A stretch of 64,000 nucleotides of DNA, taken from assembly GCF_900094565.1 (NCBI RefSeq), contig NZ_FMAF01000001.1:1-64000 (forward strand). Direction: 5' to 3'. A program made the position numbers and the translations under genes. This document shows, in pieces, positions 27,101 to 36,155 of this stretch. The stretch is from Martinezella lusitana. GTDB taxonomy: Bacteria; Pseudomonadota; Alphaproteobacteria; Rhizobiales; Rhizobiaceae. Below the pieces are notes generated by a model. It was given only the letters and a program-made list of their open reading frames with translations, was not told the origin of the DNA and ran no database searches. Numbering within the stretch: position 1 is the stretch's first letter; every line of letters begins with the position of its first letter.

Positions 27101-27563
27101 CGGAAGCCGCCGAAAACAGCAGGCTGCCGATCTCGCCGCCGCTGCGTAGCATGGCGGTCGCCCCCTGCCGCAACCGTTGCGAATCCAGGCCGAAGGCGCG
27201 TTCGAAGACATCGCGGCTCAAATTGCCGAGGAACGGCGCAAGAACGTCCTCGGCAAGCGGCGTCTCCTTTTCGTCGGGTGCAAGAAGTGTGCTCTTGCGC
27301 CCACGCCGGCGGCGGAAGGTGAGCCGAGTTCCGTCGCGCGCGCTGATCGCCGCGCCGATCCGCAAGGTGCCGGGCTCATGCAAAAAGCTTTGTTCGGCTG
27401 CGGCGGGAAAACCAAACAGCAGATCGGAAATCGCGCTCAGTGCGGACGACTTGCCTGCTTCGTTCGGGCCATAGATGACATGCAGCCTGGCGCCGGCACG
27501 TAAATCGAGCGTGCGGTCGGTCAGTGCGCCGTAGCGGAGAATATCGAGCCGGTCGAAACGCAT
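24105..27563 (-). CDS. YhaN/SbcC-like AAA ATPase with long coiled coil
   Basis: The 1,152-residue protein has an N-terminal ABC-type half with Walker A YGPNEAGKSSAL (about 30-41). About 800 residues of coiled coil rich in Leu, Arg, Glu and Ala follow, and then a C-terminal half with Walker B PLIVDDIFQTFDDERA. This is the layout of SMC/Rad50/SbcC proteins and of Bacillus YhaN. With the adjoining nuclease it should form an SbcCD-like DNA-processing complex. The open frame extends upstream to 27689, but the ATG at 27563 begins the conserved MRFDRLDILRYG and follows the nuclease stop directly. Confidence 0.88.
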   Translation of the reverse strand: MRFDRLDILRYGALTDRTLDLRAGARLHVIYGPNEAGKSSALSAISDLLFGFPAAAEQSFLHEPGTLRIGAAISARDGTRLTFRRRRGRKSTLLAPDEKETPLAEDVLAPFLGNLSRDVFERAFGLDSQRLRQGATAMLRSGGEIGSLLFSAASGLTGLSRLRQSLEAEADGVYAARRSKDRSFYQALDRYEDARKAERDHELKSGDWKKLLAEAADLEAELERLQAERHDTRQTLDRLTKLKTLQPLLAEIDAEGMALDGLADLSAIPDGFADRLEHKLRDKQVAEEELRRARQTVVRAEEDLARIHVDDALLQISGDITQLFADTGNYRSQRQDLPRVDQELAGYEAALAQLARRLGVPDVERLEKLQPSDVDRARLSELVEEGRQLSRQLQVLAEQSDGERKQLVALEKDSLAGRLIDPRPYIDQLEALAGDLSVLARLDALETQIRRTEADLNEAAARLRPPVGDIAALFAAPLPESAEIATHRETIDAARTKTREAGDKLRGYDEQLNEIERVLADAEGTGPIVTREQIAAAREGRDGHWASIQEMLAAGHSPDAKTIAALTVGVAEADRLADAALKDADRVARHADYRLRQVRLRREREDVSDRLQGYEKALADAQASFARLFEACGVTALDPSIMLEWRRGVEGLLRERKALRDLLDGRNENVLAEARVSPALQDIAEATGYKSSRLPPVAMAEGLRKHLRLAAERWSESRTREGEISSARDRLARFDEQRQALERRHVDWREAFGKAVLPLGLPTDATLEMASVALKAWEELPDALAERDNRLRRVNGMRRDMADFERRLATLAASAGYELDHLPPDAAAEALHTRANAMRGELKRRDGIEEDRQHAEGLVARHEEALTIILADLDHLTADLPGATDLPALLSRLRERTRLNARLVESRDRFRQQADGKAEAELRVQLADFERVAADLEIERLTEEDQRQFTIHGELSARLAENRRQRQALETGVSAEYAVFEKLSAEQEAKDLARQWVVLKLAARMLAGSMESYREKQADPVIKRAGDLFSQLTGDRFVRLVEAHDETDARQLLAERVAGEHVSLEGLSEGTRDQLYLALRLAFLEDYSARNEPAPLIVDDIFQTFDDERASAGLKVLAGTAERFQTVLFTHEMSLVEIARREIGRDLDLIQL

Positions 27564-27564
27564 A

Positions 27565-28800
27565 TCAGCCTGCCCCCTGCCCGCGAGCCAGGAGCAATTG
27601 TCGCGCCTCTTCGATAAGAGCCTCCACGTCGTCATCCAATGGCTGTGCTGCCGCGCCAAGCCCGCCCGGCAGGCGCACCGCAATCTCATCGATAAGCCGA
27701 CCCGCTTCTACAGCGATATCCGCGTCACCGGCATGCTCGGCCAGCAATTGGCGGAGATCGAGGGCGCCGTCTACGTCTACGATTTGCGCCACCGGCGGCT
27801 CCAGCCGCAGCTCCAGCTTTTCAAGCCAGATATCCTCATGTACGCGATGGCATGCAGCCTCGACCTCGTCGCGCCATTGCTGGCGGTTGGCAACTATCGC
27901 GCCGTCCAGCGGCGTGACACCGGAAAGCCGAATGCGTAGCGCCGTCATCCGCCCGGCCATGTCATCGGCGACCGGCTGCACCGCCTGCTCGACGCCGCGC
28001 AGGATCGCCGTCTGGTCGTCCTCCGGGCCGATGACGATATCGACCTGTGCGAAACGCGCCTCGTCGACAACCAGGCGCTCATGTTCGATCCGGCCGTCTT
28101 CGACCCTCACCAATACCGCGCCTTTGGCGCCGCGTTCGCGGATATTGCGGCCCTGCAGGTTGCCGGGAAAGATCACCAGCGGATCAAGCGCCACCACTTC
28201 GTAATCGTGCACATGGCCGAGCGCCCAGTAGTCATAGCCGCGCGAGCGCAGATCATCGACCGAGCAAGGCGCATAGGGTGCATGCGGCTCGCGGCCGGTG
28301 AGCGAGGTGTGGAGAATGCCTATGTTGAACCAGCCTGGCACGGGTGCGGGATAGGCGAGCGCCAGATTGTCGTTGGCCGAGCGCTCGGCAAAGCCCTGGC
28401 CATGCAGGGCCACCTGCAGCGCATCCAGTTTGACGCTGCCGGGCTTGCCGGTGGGGAACTCATGGACATTGGCCGGCAAGGTGATGGTCTTGGTGATGAC
28501 GCTTGCCGCATCGTGATTGCCGCGCAGCAGATAGACCGGAATTCCGGCCCGCTCCAGCCGCGCCATCTCGCGGTTGAAGAACAGGCCGATCTTGTTGTCC
28601 TTCCAGTCGCCGTCATAGACGTCGCCTGCGATGACGAAGAAATCGACGCGCTTTTCGATTGCGAGCCCCACCAACGTCGAGAATGCCTTGCGGCTGGCTT
28701 CCACGAAGATCGCGGCGACAGCGGCATCCTTCAACGCCAACCCCTGAAAGGGACTGCCAAGATGCAGATCGGCGGCGTGGATGAAGCTGAAAGAGGGCAT
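27565..28800 (-). CDS. YhaO/SbcD-like metallophosphoesterase (DNA exonuclease)
   Basis: The 411-residue calcineurin-type phosphoesterase has all Mre11/SbcD metal motifs near the N-terminus: HAADLHLGSPF (DxH), IAGDVYDGDW (GDxxD), LRGNHDAAS (GNHD), and later ALGHVHDYE (GHxH). The C-terminal part, about 150 residues, would bind the partner ATPase. It is the first gene of a two-gene operon with the YhaN-like ATPase, and only one base separates stop and start. A role in double-strand break or hairpin processing follows from the family and was not shown here. Confidence 0.88.
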   Translation of the reverse strand: MPSFSFIHAADLHLGSPFQGLALKDAAVAAIFVEASRKAFSTLVGLAIEKRVDFFVIAGDVYDGDWKDNKIGLFFNREMARLERAGIPVYLLRGNHDAASVITKTITLPANVHEFPTGKPGSVKLDALQVALHGQGFAERSANDNLALAYPAPVPGWFNIGILHTSLTGREPHAPYAPCSVDDLRSRGYDYWALGHVHDYEVVALDPLVIFPGNLQGRNIRERGAKGAVLVRVEDGRIEHERLVVDEARFAQVDIVIGPEDDQTAILRGVEQAVQPVADDMAGRMTALRIRLSGVTPLDGAIVANRQQWRDEVEAACHRVHEDIWLEKLELRLEPPVAQIVDVDGALDLRQLLAEHAGDADIAVEAGRLIDEIAVRLPGGLGAAAQPLDDDVEALIEEARQLLLARGQGAG

Positions 28801-29022
28801 GGGTTCCGATCGTCGTCAGATATCCGGTCTCCCCTTTTAAGGAAACGAAGGCGTAATGAACACCGCACTGCGCGCTTCATCCAACGGTTTCGTAAGCGGG
28901 TGGAAACTGTCATATTCCTCGCTCACGCGATTGCGATCCTGCATTGCCGGTGCACCCTTGTCGCGGGTTCGAGCGGCTGCTACTCCGCTGGCATTTCATG
29001 ACCAATGAAGAGGAGACATCTC

Positions 29023-30009
29023 ATGAGACATCATGCTTTCGGGCGGACATCCTTCAGCGTGACAGACGTCGGCTTCGGCGCCTGGCAGATCGGCGGCGCA
29101 TGGGGCGATGTCAGCGAGGCCGACGGCCGTGCGGCGCTGAATGCCGCTCTCGACGCCGGCATGACCTTCATCGACACCGCCGACGTCTATGGCGACGGCC
29201 GCTCGGAAAAGATCATTGCCGATGTGCTGAAGGTCCGCGGCGGCCAGCGCCCGATGGTGGCAACCAAGGCCGGCCGCCGGCTGAACCCGCATGTCGCGGA
29301 CGGCTATACCAAGGCCAATCTCGAAGGTTTCATCGATCGCAGCCTGAGAAACCTCGGCGTCGAGAGCCTGGATCTCGTCCAGCTTCATTGCCCGCCGACC
29401 GAAGTGCTCTATCGGCCCGAGGTTTTCGCCGGTCTCGACGAGCTGCAGAAGGCCGGAAAGATCGGGGGATACGGCGTCAGCGTCGAAAAGGTCGAGGAGG
29501 CGCTGAAGGCGATCGAATATCCGGGCGTGCTCAGCATCCAGATCATCTACAATATCTTCCGCCAGCGCCCCGATCACCTGTTCTTCAAGGAAGCCAAGCG
29601 GAAGAACGTCGCGGTCATCGCCCGCGTGCCGCTGGCGTCGGGCCTGCTCTCCGGCAAGATCACCCGCGACACGCAATTTGCCAGCGATGATCACCGCAAC
29701 TTCAATCGCCATGGCGAGGCCTTCGATGTCGGCGAGACCTTTGCCGGCGTTCCCTTCGAGGTGGGTCTGCAGGCGGTGGAAGAGGTGCGCAAGCTGGTTC
29801 CAGCAGGCGCCAGCATGGCGGCTTTTGCGCTGCGCTGGATCCTGATGAGCGATGCCGTGACCGTCGTCATCCCCGGCGCACGCAATGCCGAGCAGGCCAA
29901 AGCCAACGCAGCCGCGGCCGACCTTGCGCCGCTGTCGGCCGACGTCATGGCGGCAACGCGCGAGATCTATGAGCGCCTCATCGCTCCGCACGTTCACCAT
30001 CGCTGGTAA
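29023..30009 (+). CDS. aldo/keto reductase
   Basis: A 328-residue NADPH-dependent aldo/keto reductase with a complete catalytic tetrad: Asp and Tyr in FIDTADVYGDG, Lys in MVATKAGRR and His in VQLHCPP. The C-terminal IPGARNAEQAKAN binds the coenzyme phosphate. The ATG at 29023 is preferred over 29005 because GGAG lies 7 nt before it. It stands alone between the nuclease operon and a ureohydrolase and has its own terminator. The substrate is unknown. Confidence 0.88.
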   Translation: MRHHAFGRTSFSVTDVGFGAWQIGGAWGDVSEADGRAALNAALDAGMTFIDTADVYGDGRSEKIIADVLKVRGGQRPMVATKAGRRLNPHVADGYTKANLEGFIDRSLRNLGVESLDLVQLHCPPTEVLYRPEVFAGLDELQKAGKIGGYGVSVEKVEEALKAIEYPGVLSIQIIYNIFRQRPDHLFFKEAKRKNVAVIARVPLASGLLSGKITRDTQFASDDHRNFNRHGEAFDVGETFAGVPFEVGLQAVEEVRKLVPAGASMAAFALRWILMSDAVTVVIPGARNAEQAKANAAAADLAPLSADVMAATREIYERLIAPHVHHRW

Positions 30010-30029
30010 GCACAGCGGCTTCGCATAAG

Positions 30030-30078
30030 GGAGTGGCCGGCCTCATCCCCGGCCACTCCTGATATAGTGTATTTTTCG
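30030..30078 (+). terminator. terminator of the aldo/keto reductase gene
   Basis: An 11-bp perfect stem (GGAGTGGCCGG/CCGGCCACTCC, loop of 7-8 nt) starts 21 bp after the stop codon and is followed by a T-rich run including TATTTTTC. Confidence 0.7.
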
Positions 30079-30123
30079 TCACCGGAGAAACAGAGCGACA
30101 GGAGCACTGAATACCAACAGGGC

Positions 30124-31035
30124 TCAAACCTGCCGGACAATGGTTCCGATCACGTTGGTAAGAATGCGCGCGGCGGTGATGGCTGATAAACCGTCAATAT
30201 CGGCAGGCGGATAGAATTCGACCAGGTCGAAGCCGGCAATCCTGGCGCGCTTGCCCAGACCCGCAATCAGATCGATTACCTGCGTATAGGTGAGGCCACC
30301 GGGCGTCCGCGCCGCTACCCCGGGCATAATCGAGGGATCGATGCTGTCGCAATCGAGGGTAACGACAACCTGCGCACCTTCTGGAATATGTTGCAGAGCG
30401 GCTTCAACGCCCTCAGCATGCACTTTGCGAGCCGTCACGAAACGACTGCCATAGCGCTGCGCGTCTTCGACTTCGGTAAGACGTGCGCTGCCGACGCTAC
30501 GAAGAGCGACCTGAACCATGCCGCCAACATGCTGCATCTCGCTCGCCCGACGCATCGGGCTCGAATAGCCGTAGCGCTCGCCATGCAGCTCGTCTCGCCA
30601 ATCGATGTGAGCATCGATCTGCAGTATCCAGACCGGTCCGCGATCCGCAAATCCGGCGAGGAAGGGGATCGTCACGGAACAATCGCCACCGATCATGATC
30701 GGTACGGCCGCTGACGCCAGTATCTTACGCGTCTTCGCCTCGATCCGGGCACGGTTTCCGGCATTGTCGTACATAGTGGTCGGGACGTCGCCGGCGTCGA
30801 CACAGCACGGAGGCTTGCCGTTGAAAAGCGGTCCGCCGACATCGAAATCCCAGTGCTCGATCAGAGGCGCGTCGACCTCGCTCGCAGAACGAATGGCACC
30901 AGCAGCCAAGACATAGCCACTGCTGTCCTTACCGGGATAGGTGCTGCCGTGGCCAGCTGCGAAAATGACCGCGCGGGGCATGCCGCCGTCGGTTAGTTGA
31001 TCGGGAAGGCCGAGAAAGGAAGGCGATGCGGTCAT
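30124..31035 (-). CDS. arginase/agmatinase-family ureohydrolase with altered metal site
   Basis: About 303 residues of the ureohydrolase fold. Mn2+ ligand motifs are QIDAHIDWRDE (DAHxD), TLDCDSIDPS (DxDxxDP) and FDLVEFYPPAD. The first motif, usually GGDHS, reads GGDCS, so one expected His ligand is a Cys. Enzymes of this family hydrolyse agmatine, arginine, guanidinobutyrate or formiminoglutamate. With a second, canonical copy at 50.5 kb, this one may use another guanidino compound. The start at 31035 (MTASPSFLGLPDQL) is preferred; the frame is open to 31125. Confidence 0.78.
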   Translation of the reverse strand: MTASPSFLGLPDQLTDGGMPRAVIFAAGHGSTYPGKDSSGYVLAAGAIRSASEVDAPLIEHWDFDVGGPLFNGKPPCCVDAGDVPTTMYDNAGNRARIEAKTRKILASAAVPIMIGGDCSVTIPFLAGFADRGPVWILQIDAHIDWRDELHGERYGYSSPMRRASEMQHVGGMVQVALRSVGSARLTEVEDAQRYGSRFVTARKVHAEGVEAALQHIPEGAQVVVTLDCDSIDPSIMPGVAARTPGGLTYTQVIDLIAGLGKRARIAGFDLVEFYPPADIDGLSAITAARILTNVIGTIVRQV

Positions 31036-31188
31036 TTCTTGATGATCCCAATGGTCATTCGGCTGAAACGTCAACGTCAGGCATTCGAAAATACCCCGTG
31101 ACGTTTTCTTCGCAAGAGAACGCACGGACCGTCCATCTTATTGGTCAGGGCTAGCGAACGAAATCCGGCCCTTCCCTACCTCAAAACG

Positions 31189-31216
31189 AAAAAAGGGGCC
31201 CGCCAAGCGGACCCCT
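31189..31216 (-). terminator. hupB terminator
   Basis: Read leftward, AGGGGTCCGC-TTG-GCGGGCCCCT (with one T-G pair) is followed by TTTTT. It begins 50 bp after the hupB stop. Confidence 0.75.
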
Positions 31217-31265
31217 CATGTTCAACACCCGCAAGGCAAACACCTCGCAGCGGGTGGAAACGAGA

Positions 31266-31541
31266 TTAGCTGTTAACAGCGTCCTTCAGGCCCTTGCCAG
31301 GCGTGAACTTCGGCACGTTGCGAGCCGCGATATCGACCTCGGCGCCGGTGGACGGGTTGCGGCCCTTCGTGGCTGCACGGTGAGAAACGGTGAAGCTGCC
31401 GAAGCCAGCAAGGCGAATGTCGCCGCCCTTCTTCAGTTCAGCCTGCACGGCATCGAAAACAGCGTCAACAGCGGAAGCAGCGTCAGCCTTCGTGATACCG
31501 GCCTTCTCGGCCACTGCGGACACGAGCTCATTCTTGTTCAT
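31266..31541 (-). CDS. hupB: HU-family histone-like DNA-binding protein
   Basis: A 91-residue HU protein of standard length: MNKNELVSAVAEKAG at the start, the FGSFTVSHRAA beta arm base, and RNPSTGAEVDI with the Pro that intercalates into DNA. It bends DNA and compacts the nucleoid. The frame is open to 31640, but the ATG at 31541 is preceded by a strong GGGGTGG. It lies downstream of lon with its own terminators on both sides, so it is probably transcribed alone. Confidence 0.97.
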   Translation of the reverse strand: MNKNELVSAVAEKAGITKADAASAVDAVFDAVQAELKKGGDIRLAGFGSFTVSHRAATKGRNPSTGAEVDIAARNVPKFTPGKGLKDAVNS

Positions 31542-31672
31542 GTTTCCACCCCTTTCTCTGGTATGAAACGACTTATCTATAGCGGGGCGAAGAATACGAA
31601 TGCTCTTACCCGCCGCAACCCCAAAAGCCCTGCAAATCAAGGAAAAGCAAGCGTTGCCATACGCTTTTCACA

Positions 31673-31702
31673 AAAAAAGACCGGCAAATTTGCCGGTCTT
31701 TT
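31673..31702 (-). terminator. lon terminator
   Basis: A perfect 11-bp inverted repeat, AGACCGGCAAA/TTTGCCGGTCT, flanked by A7 on the left, which reads as U7 for the leftward lon transcript. On the other strand it ends in CTTTTC, so it may work in both directions. Confidence 0.85.
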
Positions 31703-31742
31703 CGCCTTTTATGTCAATTCGACATAATTGAGGCAACAACGC

Positions 31743-34163
31743 TCAATGAGCGATCGTCGCGCCCACTTCATCCGCACCGTCAACGGTTGCGATCACTGGC
31801 GTTTCGACAGTGCCGTCCCATTCGATCGGCTCGGGCCGGCGAACCAGCGCGTGCTTGATCACCTCGCCCATGCGGGAGACCGGAACGATCTCCATGTTGT
31901 TCTTCACGTTGTCCGGAATCTCCGCCAGATCCTTGGCGTTTTCTTCCGGGATCAGAACCTTCTTGATGCCGCCGCGCAGTGCCGCCAGCAACTTTTCCTT
32001 CAGGCCGCCGATCGGCAGCACACGGCCGCGCAGCGTGATTTCACCGGTCATGGCGACATCCTTGGAAACCGGGATGCCGGTCATGATCGAGACGATCGCG
32101 GTTGCCATCGCGACACCGGCCGACGGGCCATCCTTGGGCGTCGCGCCTTCCGGCACGTGCACGTGGATGTCGCTCTTGTCGAAGAGCGGCGGCTTGACGC
32201 CGAAATCGACAGCGCGCGAGCGGACGTAGGATGCCGCCGCCGAGATCGATTCCTTCATGACTTCCTTCAGGTTGCCGGTGACCGTCATGCGGCCCTTGCC
32301 CGGCATCATCACGCCTTCGATCGTCAGCAGCTCGCCACCGACTTCCGTCCATGCGAGACCGGTGACGACACCGACCTGATCCTCGCCCTCGGCTTCGCCG
32401 TGGCGGAAGCGCGGAACGCCGAGATACTGGTCAATGTTCGCAGCGGTGACCGCAACGGACTTGGTCTTGCCCTTGATGATCTCGGTGACCGCCTTGCGGG
32501 CGAGCTTCATCAATTCGCGTTCGAAGTTACGAACACCGGCTTCGCGGGTGTATTGCTGGCTGATTGCCATCAGGGCGTCGTCGCTGACCGAGAATTCCTG
32601 CGGCTGCAACGCGTGTTCCTTAATGGCCTTCGGCAGCAGGTGCCGCTTGGCGATCTCGCGCTTTTCATCTTCGGTGTAGCCGGCGATCCGGATGACTTCC
32701 ATGCGGTCCATAAGCGGCGCAGGGATGTTCAGCGTATTCGCCGTCGTGATGAACATCACGTCCGAGAGGTCATATTCGACTTCCAAGTAGTGATCCATGA
32801 AGGTCGAGTTCTGCGCCGGGTCCAGCACTTCCAGCAGGGCCGATGACGGATCGCCGCGATAGTCCATGCCGAGCTTGTCGATTTCGTCGAGCAAGAAGAG
32901 CGGGTTGGACTTCTTGGCCTTCTTCATCGACTGGATGACCTTGCCGGGCATCGAGCCGATATAGGTGCGACGGTGGCCGCGGATCTCGGCTTCGTCACGA
33001 ACGCCGCCGAGTGCCATGCGGACATACTCACGGCCGGTCGCCTTGGCGATCGACTGGGCGAGCGAGGTCTTGCCGACACCCGGAGGGCCGACGAGGCACA
33101 GGATCGGGCCCTTGATCTTCGTCGCGCGGGCCTGGACGGCCAGATATTCGACGATGCGCTCCTTGACCTTGTCGAGGCCGAAATGATCCTGTTCGAGGAT
33201 CTTCTCGGCATTGTTGAGGTCGGCCTTGACCTTCGACTTCTTGTGCCACGGGATACCCAGCAACCAGTCGAGATAGTTGCGCACCACGGTGGCTTCCGCC
33301 GACATCGGGCTCATCTGCCGCAGCTTCTTCAGCTCGGCATCGGCCTTTTCCTTGGCTTCCTTCGACAGCTTGGTCTTGGAGATGCGCTCTTCCAACTCGG
33401 CCATCTCGTCGCGGCCTTCTTCGCCGTCGCCGAGCTCCTTCTGGATCGCCTTCATCTGTTCATTCAGATAGTATTCGCGCTGGGTCTTCTCCATCTGGCG
33501 CTTGACGCGCGAGCGGATGCGCTTTTCGACCTGCAGAACCGAAATCTCGCCTTCCATGAAGCCGAGCGCCTTTTCGAGGCGGCCCTTGACGCTGGTGGTT
33601 TCCAGCATCTCCTGCTTCTCGGTGATCTTGATCGACAGATGCGAGGCAACCGTGTCGGCGAGCTTAGAATAGTCATCGATCTGGCTGGCGGCGCCAACCA
33701 CTTCCGGCGAAATCTTCTTGTTGAGCTTTACATAGCTCTCGAATTCAGAAACGACCGAGCGGCTCAGCGCTTCGAGCTCGACCTGATCTTCCTCCGGCTC
33801 ATGCAAGACATGGCCAAGGGCCTCATAGAAGTCCTCGCGGCCGGTATACTCGTCGATCTCCGCACGCGCACGGCCTTCGACCAACACCTTCACGGTGCCG
33901 TCGGGCAGTTTCAGCAGCTGCAGCACATTGGCAACGGTACCAACCCTATGGATCGCGTCCGGCGCAGGATCGTCGTCGCTGGCATTGATCTGCGTGACCA
34001 GCATGATCTGCTTGTCAGAGCCCATGACCTCTTCCAGCGCACGAATGGATTTTTCCCGTCCGACGAACAGCGGCACGATCATGTGGGGGAAAACCACGAT
34101 GTCGCGCAACGGCAATACCGGATAGGCAATGCTCTCATTTGCCGCAGACGTTTTCTTAGTCAT
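31743..34163 (-). CDS. lon: ATP-dependent protease Lon
   Basis: The 806-residue LonA protease has an N-terminal substrate domain ([15 protein letters not shown]). The AAA+ domain carries Walker [13 protein letters not shown] (about residue 357) and FLLDEIDK. The protease domain carries the catalytic Ser in [11 protein letters not shown] and Lys in [10 protein letters not shown]. It degrades misfolded and regulatory proteins in the cytoplasm. The start at 34163 ([11 protein letters not shown]) gives the usual length; the longer open frame reaches 34232. A heat-shock-like promoter lies upstream. Confidence 0.97.
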   Translation of the reverse strand: MTKKTSAANESIAYPVLPLRDIVVFPHMIVPLFVGREKSIRALEEVMGSDKQIMLVTQINASDDDPAPDAIHRVGTVANVLQLLKLPDGTVKVLVEGRARAEIDEYTGREDFYEALGHVLHEPEEDQVELEALSRSVVSEFESYVKLNKKISPEVVGAASQIDDYSKLADTVASHLSIKITEKQEMLETTSVKGRLEKALGFMEGEISVLQVEKRIRSRVKRQMEKTQREYYLNEQMKAIQKELGDGEEGRDEMAELEERISKTKLSKEAKEKADAELKKLRQMSPMSAEATVVRNYLDWLLGIPWHKKSKVKADLNNAEKILEQDHFGLDKVKERIVEYLAVQARATKIKGPILCLVGPPGVGKTSLAQSIAKATGREYVRMALGGVRDEAEIRGHRRTYIGSMPGKVIQSMKKAKKSNPLFLLDEIDKLGMDYRGDPSSALLEVLDPAQNSTFMDHYLEVEYDLSDVMFITTANTLNIPAPLMDRMEVIRIAGYTEDEKREIAKRHLLPKAIKEHALQPQEFSVSDDALMAISQQYTREAGVRNFERELMKLARKAVTEIIKGKTKSVAVTAANIDQYLGVPRFRHGEAEGEDQVGVVTGLAWTEVGGELLTIEGVMMPGKGRMTVTGNLKEVMKESISAAASYVRSRAVDFGVKPPLFDKSDIHVHVPEGATPKDGPSAGVAMATAIVSIMTGIPVSKDVAMTGEITLRGRVLPIGGLKEKLLAALRGGIKKVLIPEENAKDLAEIPDNVKNNMEIVPVSRMGEVIKHALVRRPEPIEWDGTVETPVIATVDGADEVGATIAH

Positions 34164-34241
34164 GTTATTTCCTTTCCGTCGTCCCGTTCCCGGGCTCTCT
34201 GCCGGCCTTAGGGGATTAGCCGGCTCTCTCACTTGGTTAAC

Positions 34242-34270
34242 AAGTGGAGCTTCACATTGCCTATTTCAAG
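34242..34270 (-). promoter_or_regulatory. RpoH-type promoter of lon
   Basis: On the minus strand CTTGAAA (34264-34270) is followed after 14 nt by CTCCACTT (34242-34249). The -35 matches the sigma-32 consensus exactly and the -10 partly. The distance to the lon start is about 70 bp. Confidence 0.55.
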
Positions 34271-34526
34271 TCGCGCGCGACGCACTGTCGCCAGACAGCG
34301 ATCCGCATATTTACGAGGAGGAACGCAACAACAAAGCACCGACGCCCGGCCACTCAAACACCGCCGACAAATCAGGATCCGAGGAAAAACGCCGGGCCCA
34401 AGCCCTATCCGTCGGATGCTCCAGAATCATGCCATCATGGCTGCAGCAGGCGCTCTTCACAACCGGGTTTGGCGGCGGTCCCACACGCTTATCCCAGACT
34501 TTATCAGCAAACTGCACGATTTTTCA

Positions 34527-34556
34527 AACAGAAAGGGGCCCGTCGACAACGAGCCC
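34527..34556 (-). terminator. clpX terminator
   Basis: Leftward, an 8-bp stem GGGGCTCG/CGGGCCCC (one T-G pair) with a TTGTCGA loop is followed by a T-rich tract (CTTTCTGTTT). It starts about 25 bp after the clpX stop. Confidence 0.7.
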
Positions 34557-34582
34557 CTGATTCACGAACACAAATCGGATCG

Positions 34583-35860
34583 TTAGGCCGTCGCGTTGGC
34601 CTTTTCCTCCTGCCGATCTGCATAGATGTAGAGCGGGCGGGCCGATCCGCGGACCACTTCCTCGGAAATGACCACCTCGCGGACGCCTTCCAGAGCCGGC
34701 AGATCGAACATGGTATCGAGCAAGATCTTCTCCATGATCGAGCGCAGACCACGCGCGCCGGTCTTGCGCACGATCGCCCTCTTGGCAATCTCGCGCAATG
34801 CGTCCTCGTGGAAGGTCAGTTCAACGTCTTCCATCTCGAACAGGCGCTGGTACTGCTTGACGAGCGCGTTCTTGGGCTCGGACAGGATCTGGATGAGCGC
34901 GTCCTCATCCAGGTCTTCCAGCGTCGCCAGCACGGGCAGACGGCCGATGAATTCCGGGATCAGGCCGAACTTGACCAGATCTTCCGGTTCCAGCTCGCGC
35001 AGCACTTCGCCGACGCGGCGATCGTCCGGCGCCTTGACAGCAGCGCCAAAGCCGATCGAGGTCTTCTCGCCACGGGCGGAGATGATCTTGTCGAGACCGG
35101 CAAAGGCACCGCCGCAGATGAACAGGATGTTGGTCGTGTCGACCTGCAGGAATTCCTGCTGCGGATGCTTGCGTCCACCCTGGGGAGGAACCGAAGCGAC
35201 CGTGCCTTCCATGATCTTCAGCAGTGCCTGCTGCACACCCTCGCCCGATACATCGCGGGTGATCGACGGATTGTCCGACTTGCGGGAAATCTTGTCGACT
35301 TCGTCGATGTAGACGATGCCGCGCTGGGCGCGCTCGACGTTGTAGTCGGCAGCCTGCAGCAGCTTGAGAATGATGTTCTCCACGTCCTCGCCGACATAGC
35401 CTGCTTCCGTCAGCGTGGTCGCGTCGGCCATGGTGAAGGGCACGTCGATGATGCGGGCGAGCGTCTGAGCCAGATAGGTCTTGCCGCAACCGGTCGGACC
35501 GACAAGCATGATGTTCGACTTCGCCAGCTCGACATCGCCGTTCTTGGACGCATGTGCGAGGCGCTTGTAGTGGTTGTGAACGGCCACGGACAGGATCTTC
35601 TTCGCCTGCCTCTGGCCGATAACGTATTCATCAAGAACCTTGATGATGTCCTGCGGTGTCGGAACGCCGTCACGCGACTTAACCATCGAGGATTTGTTTT
35701 CCTCGCGGATAATGTCCATGCATAGTTCAACGCATTCATCGCAGATGAAGACGGTCGGTCCGGCAATCAGCTTCCGGACTTCATGCTGGCTCTTACCGCA
35801 GAACGAACAATAAAGCGTGTTCTTCGAGTCGCCGCCGTTGCTGCCGCTGACTTTGCTCAT
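34583..35860 (-). CDS. clpX: ATP-dependent Clp protease ATP-binding subunit ClpX
   Basis: A 425-residue AAA+ unfoldase. It has an N-terminal four-Cys zinc-binding domain (YCSFCG and [10 protein letters not shown]), Walker [13 protein letters not shown], the pore loop GYVGEDV, the [15 protein letters not shown] segment, and an IGF-like ClpP-contact loop in the middle (SIGFGA). It feeds proteins to ClpP. The frame is open to 36007, but the ATG at 35860 ([12 protein letters not shown]) is the conserved start. It follows clpP after 295 bp and so has room for its own promoter. Confidence 0.97.
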   Translation of the reverse strand: MSKVSGSNGGDSKNTLYCSFCGKSQHEVRKLIAGPTVFICDECVELCMDIIREENKSSMVKSRDGVPTPQDIIKVLDEYVIGQRQAKKILSVAVHNHYKRLAHASKNGDVELAKSNIMLVGPTGCGKTYLAQTLARIIDVPFTMADATTLTEAGYVGEDVENIILKLLQAADYNVERAQRGIVYIDEVDKISRKSDNPSITRDVSGEGVQQALLKIMEGTVASVPPQGGRKHPQQEFLQVDTTNILFICGGAFAGLDKIISARGEKTSIGFGAAVKAPDDRRVGEVLRELEPEDLVKFGLIPEFIGRLPVLATLEDLDEDALIQILSEPKNALVKQYQRLFEMEDVELTFHEDALREIAKRAIVRKTGARGLRSIMEKILLDTMFDLPALEGVREVVISEEVVRGSARPLYIYADRQEEKANATA

Positions 35861-36029
35861 ATCACTTTCCTTCCAGCACGCCGTCAATTTCCAAGTTGAA
35901 ATCGCGGTCCACTCTATGCATCCGCCGGACCTGCACCTCGTTATTAGCAGATCGCGGCGCCCTTCAGGGTACTGAACGCAGGCCCGACAAACGGAACTGC
36001 GTGGCAACGATCCCCCTCGAATGCCCGAA

Positions 36030-36057
36030 TGCTATGTCATAAAAACGCTACATAGCA
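36030..36057. promoter_or_regulatory. inverted repeat TGCTATGT-N12-ACATAGCA upstream of clpX
   Basis: A perfect 8-bp dyad with a 12-nt spacer in the clpP-clpX intergenic region, about 170-200 bp before clpX. Arms of this size spaced by about two helical turns suit a dimeric regulator. A hairpin ending the clpP message is less likely because no U-tract follows on the minus strand. Confidence 0.4.
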
Positions 36058-36155
36058 CGAATGCCTACTATTACCGCGTTCCGTTCCACATTAAACCCCT
36101 ATTCGATCACAAATGGGATAGAACTGTGGCGAGGAAGCCACCACCTCAAGGATAA

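Larger units (their letters stand above)
34164..34582. other. intergenic region between clpX and lon
   Basis: About 420 bp. It holds the clpX terminator at its right end and the probable lon promoter at its left end, both listed separately. Two further short dyads are CACTTG-N5-CAAGTG (34230-34246, overlapping the -10) and CTGTC-GCCA-GACAG (34285-34298). No gene is convincing. Confidence 0.6.

Noticed and set aside
24171..27149. 992-codon plus-strand open frame
   Set aside because: It lies wholly antisense to the YhaN-like ATPase, which has Walker motifs and family length. Long antisense frames are common in GC-rich coding DNA, and this one shows no domain.
28801..29022. possible short gene between the YhaO-like and aldo/keto reductase genes
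   Set aside because: Only short frames without ribosome sites; it is better explained as a divergent promoter region.
31126..31265. possible tRNA or small RNA near hupB
   Set aside because: No T-loop or acceptor-stem pattern; only the hupB terminator and a loose CACCCGC/GCGGGTG dyad.
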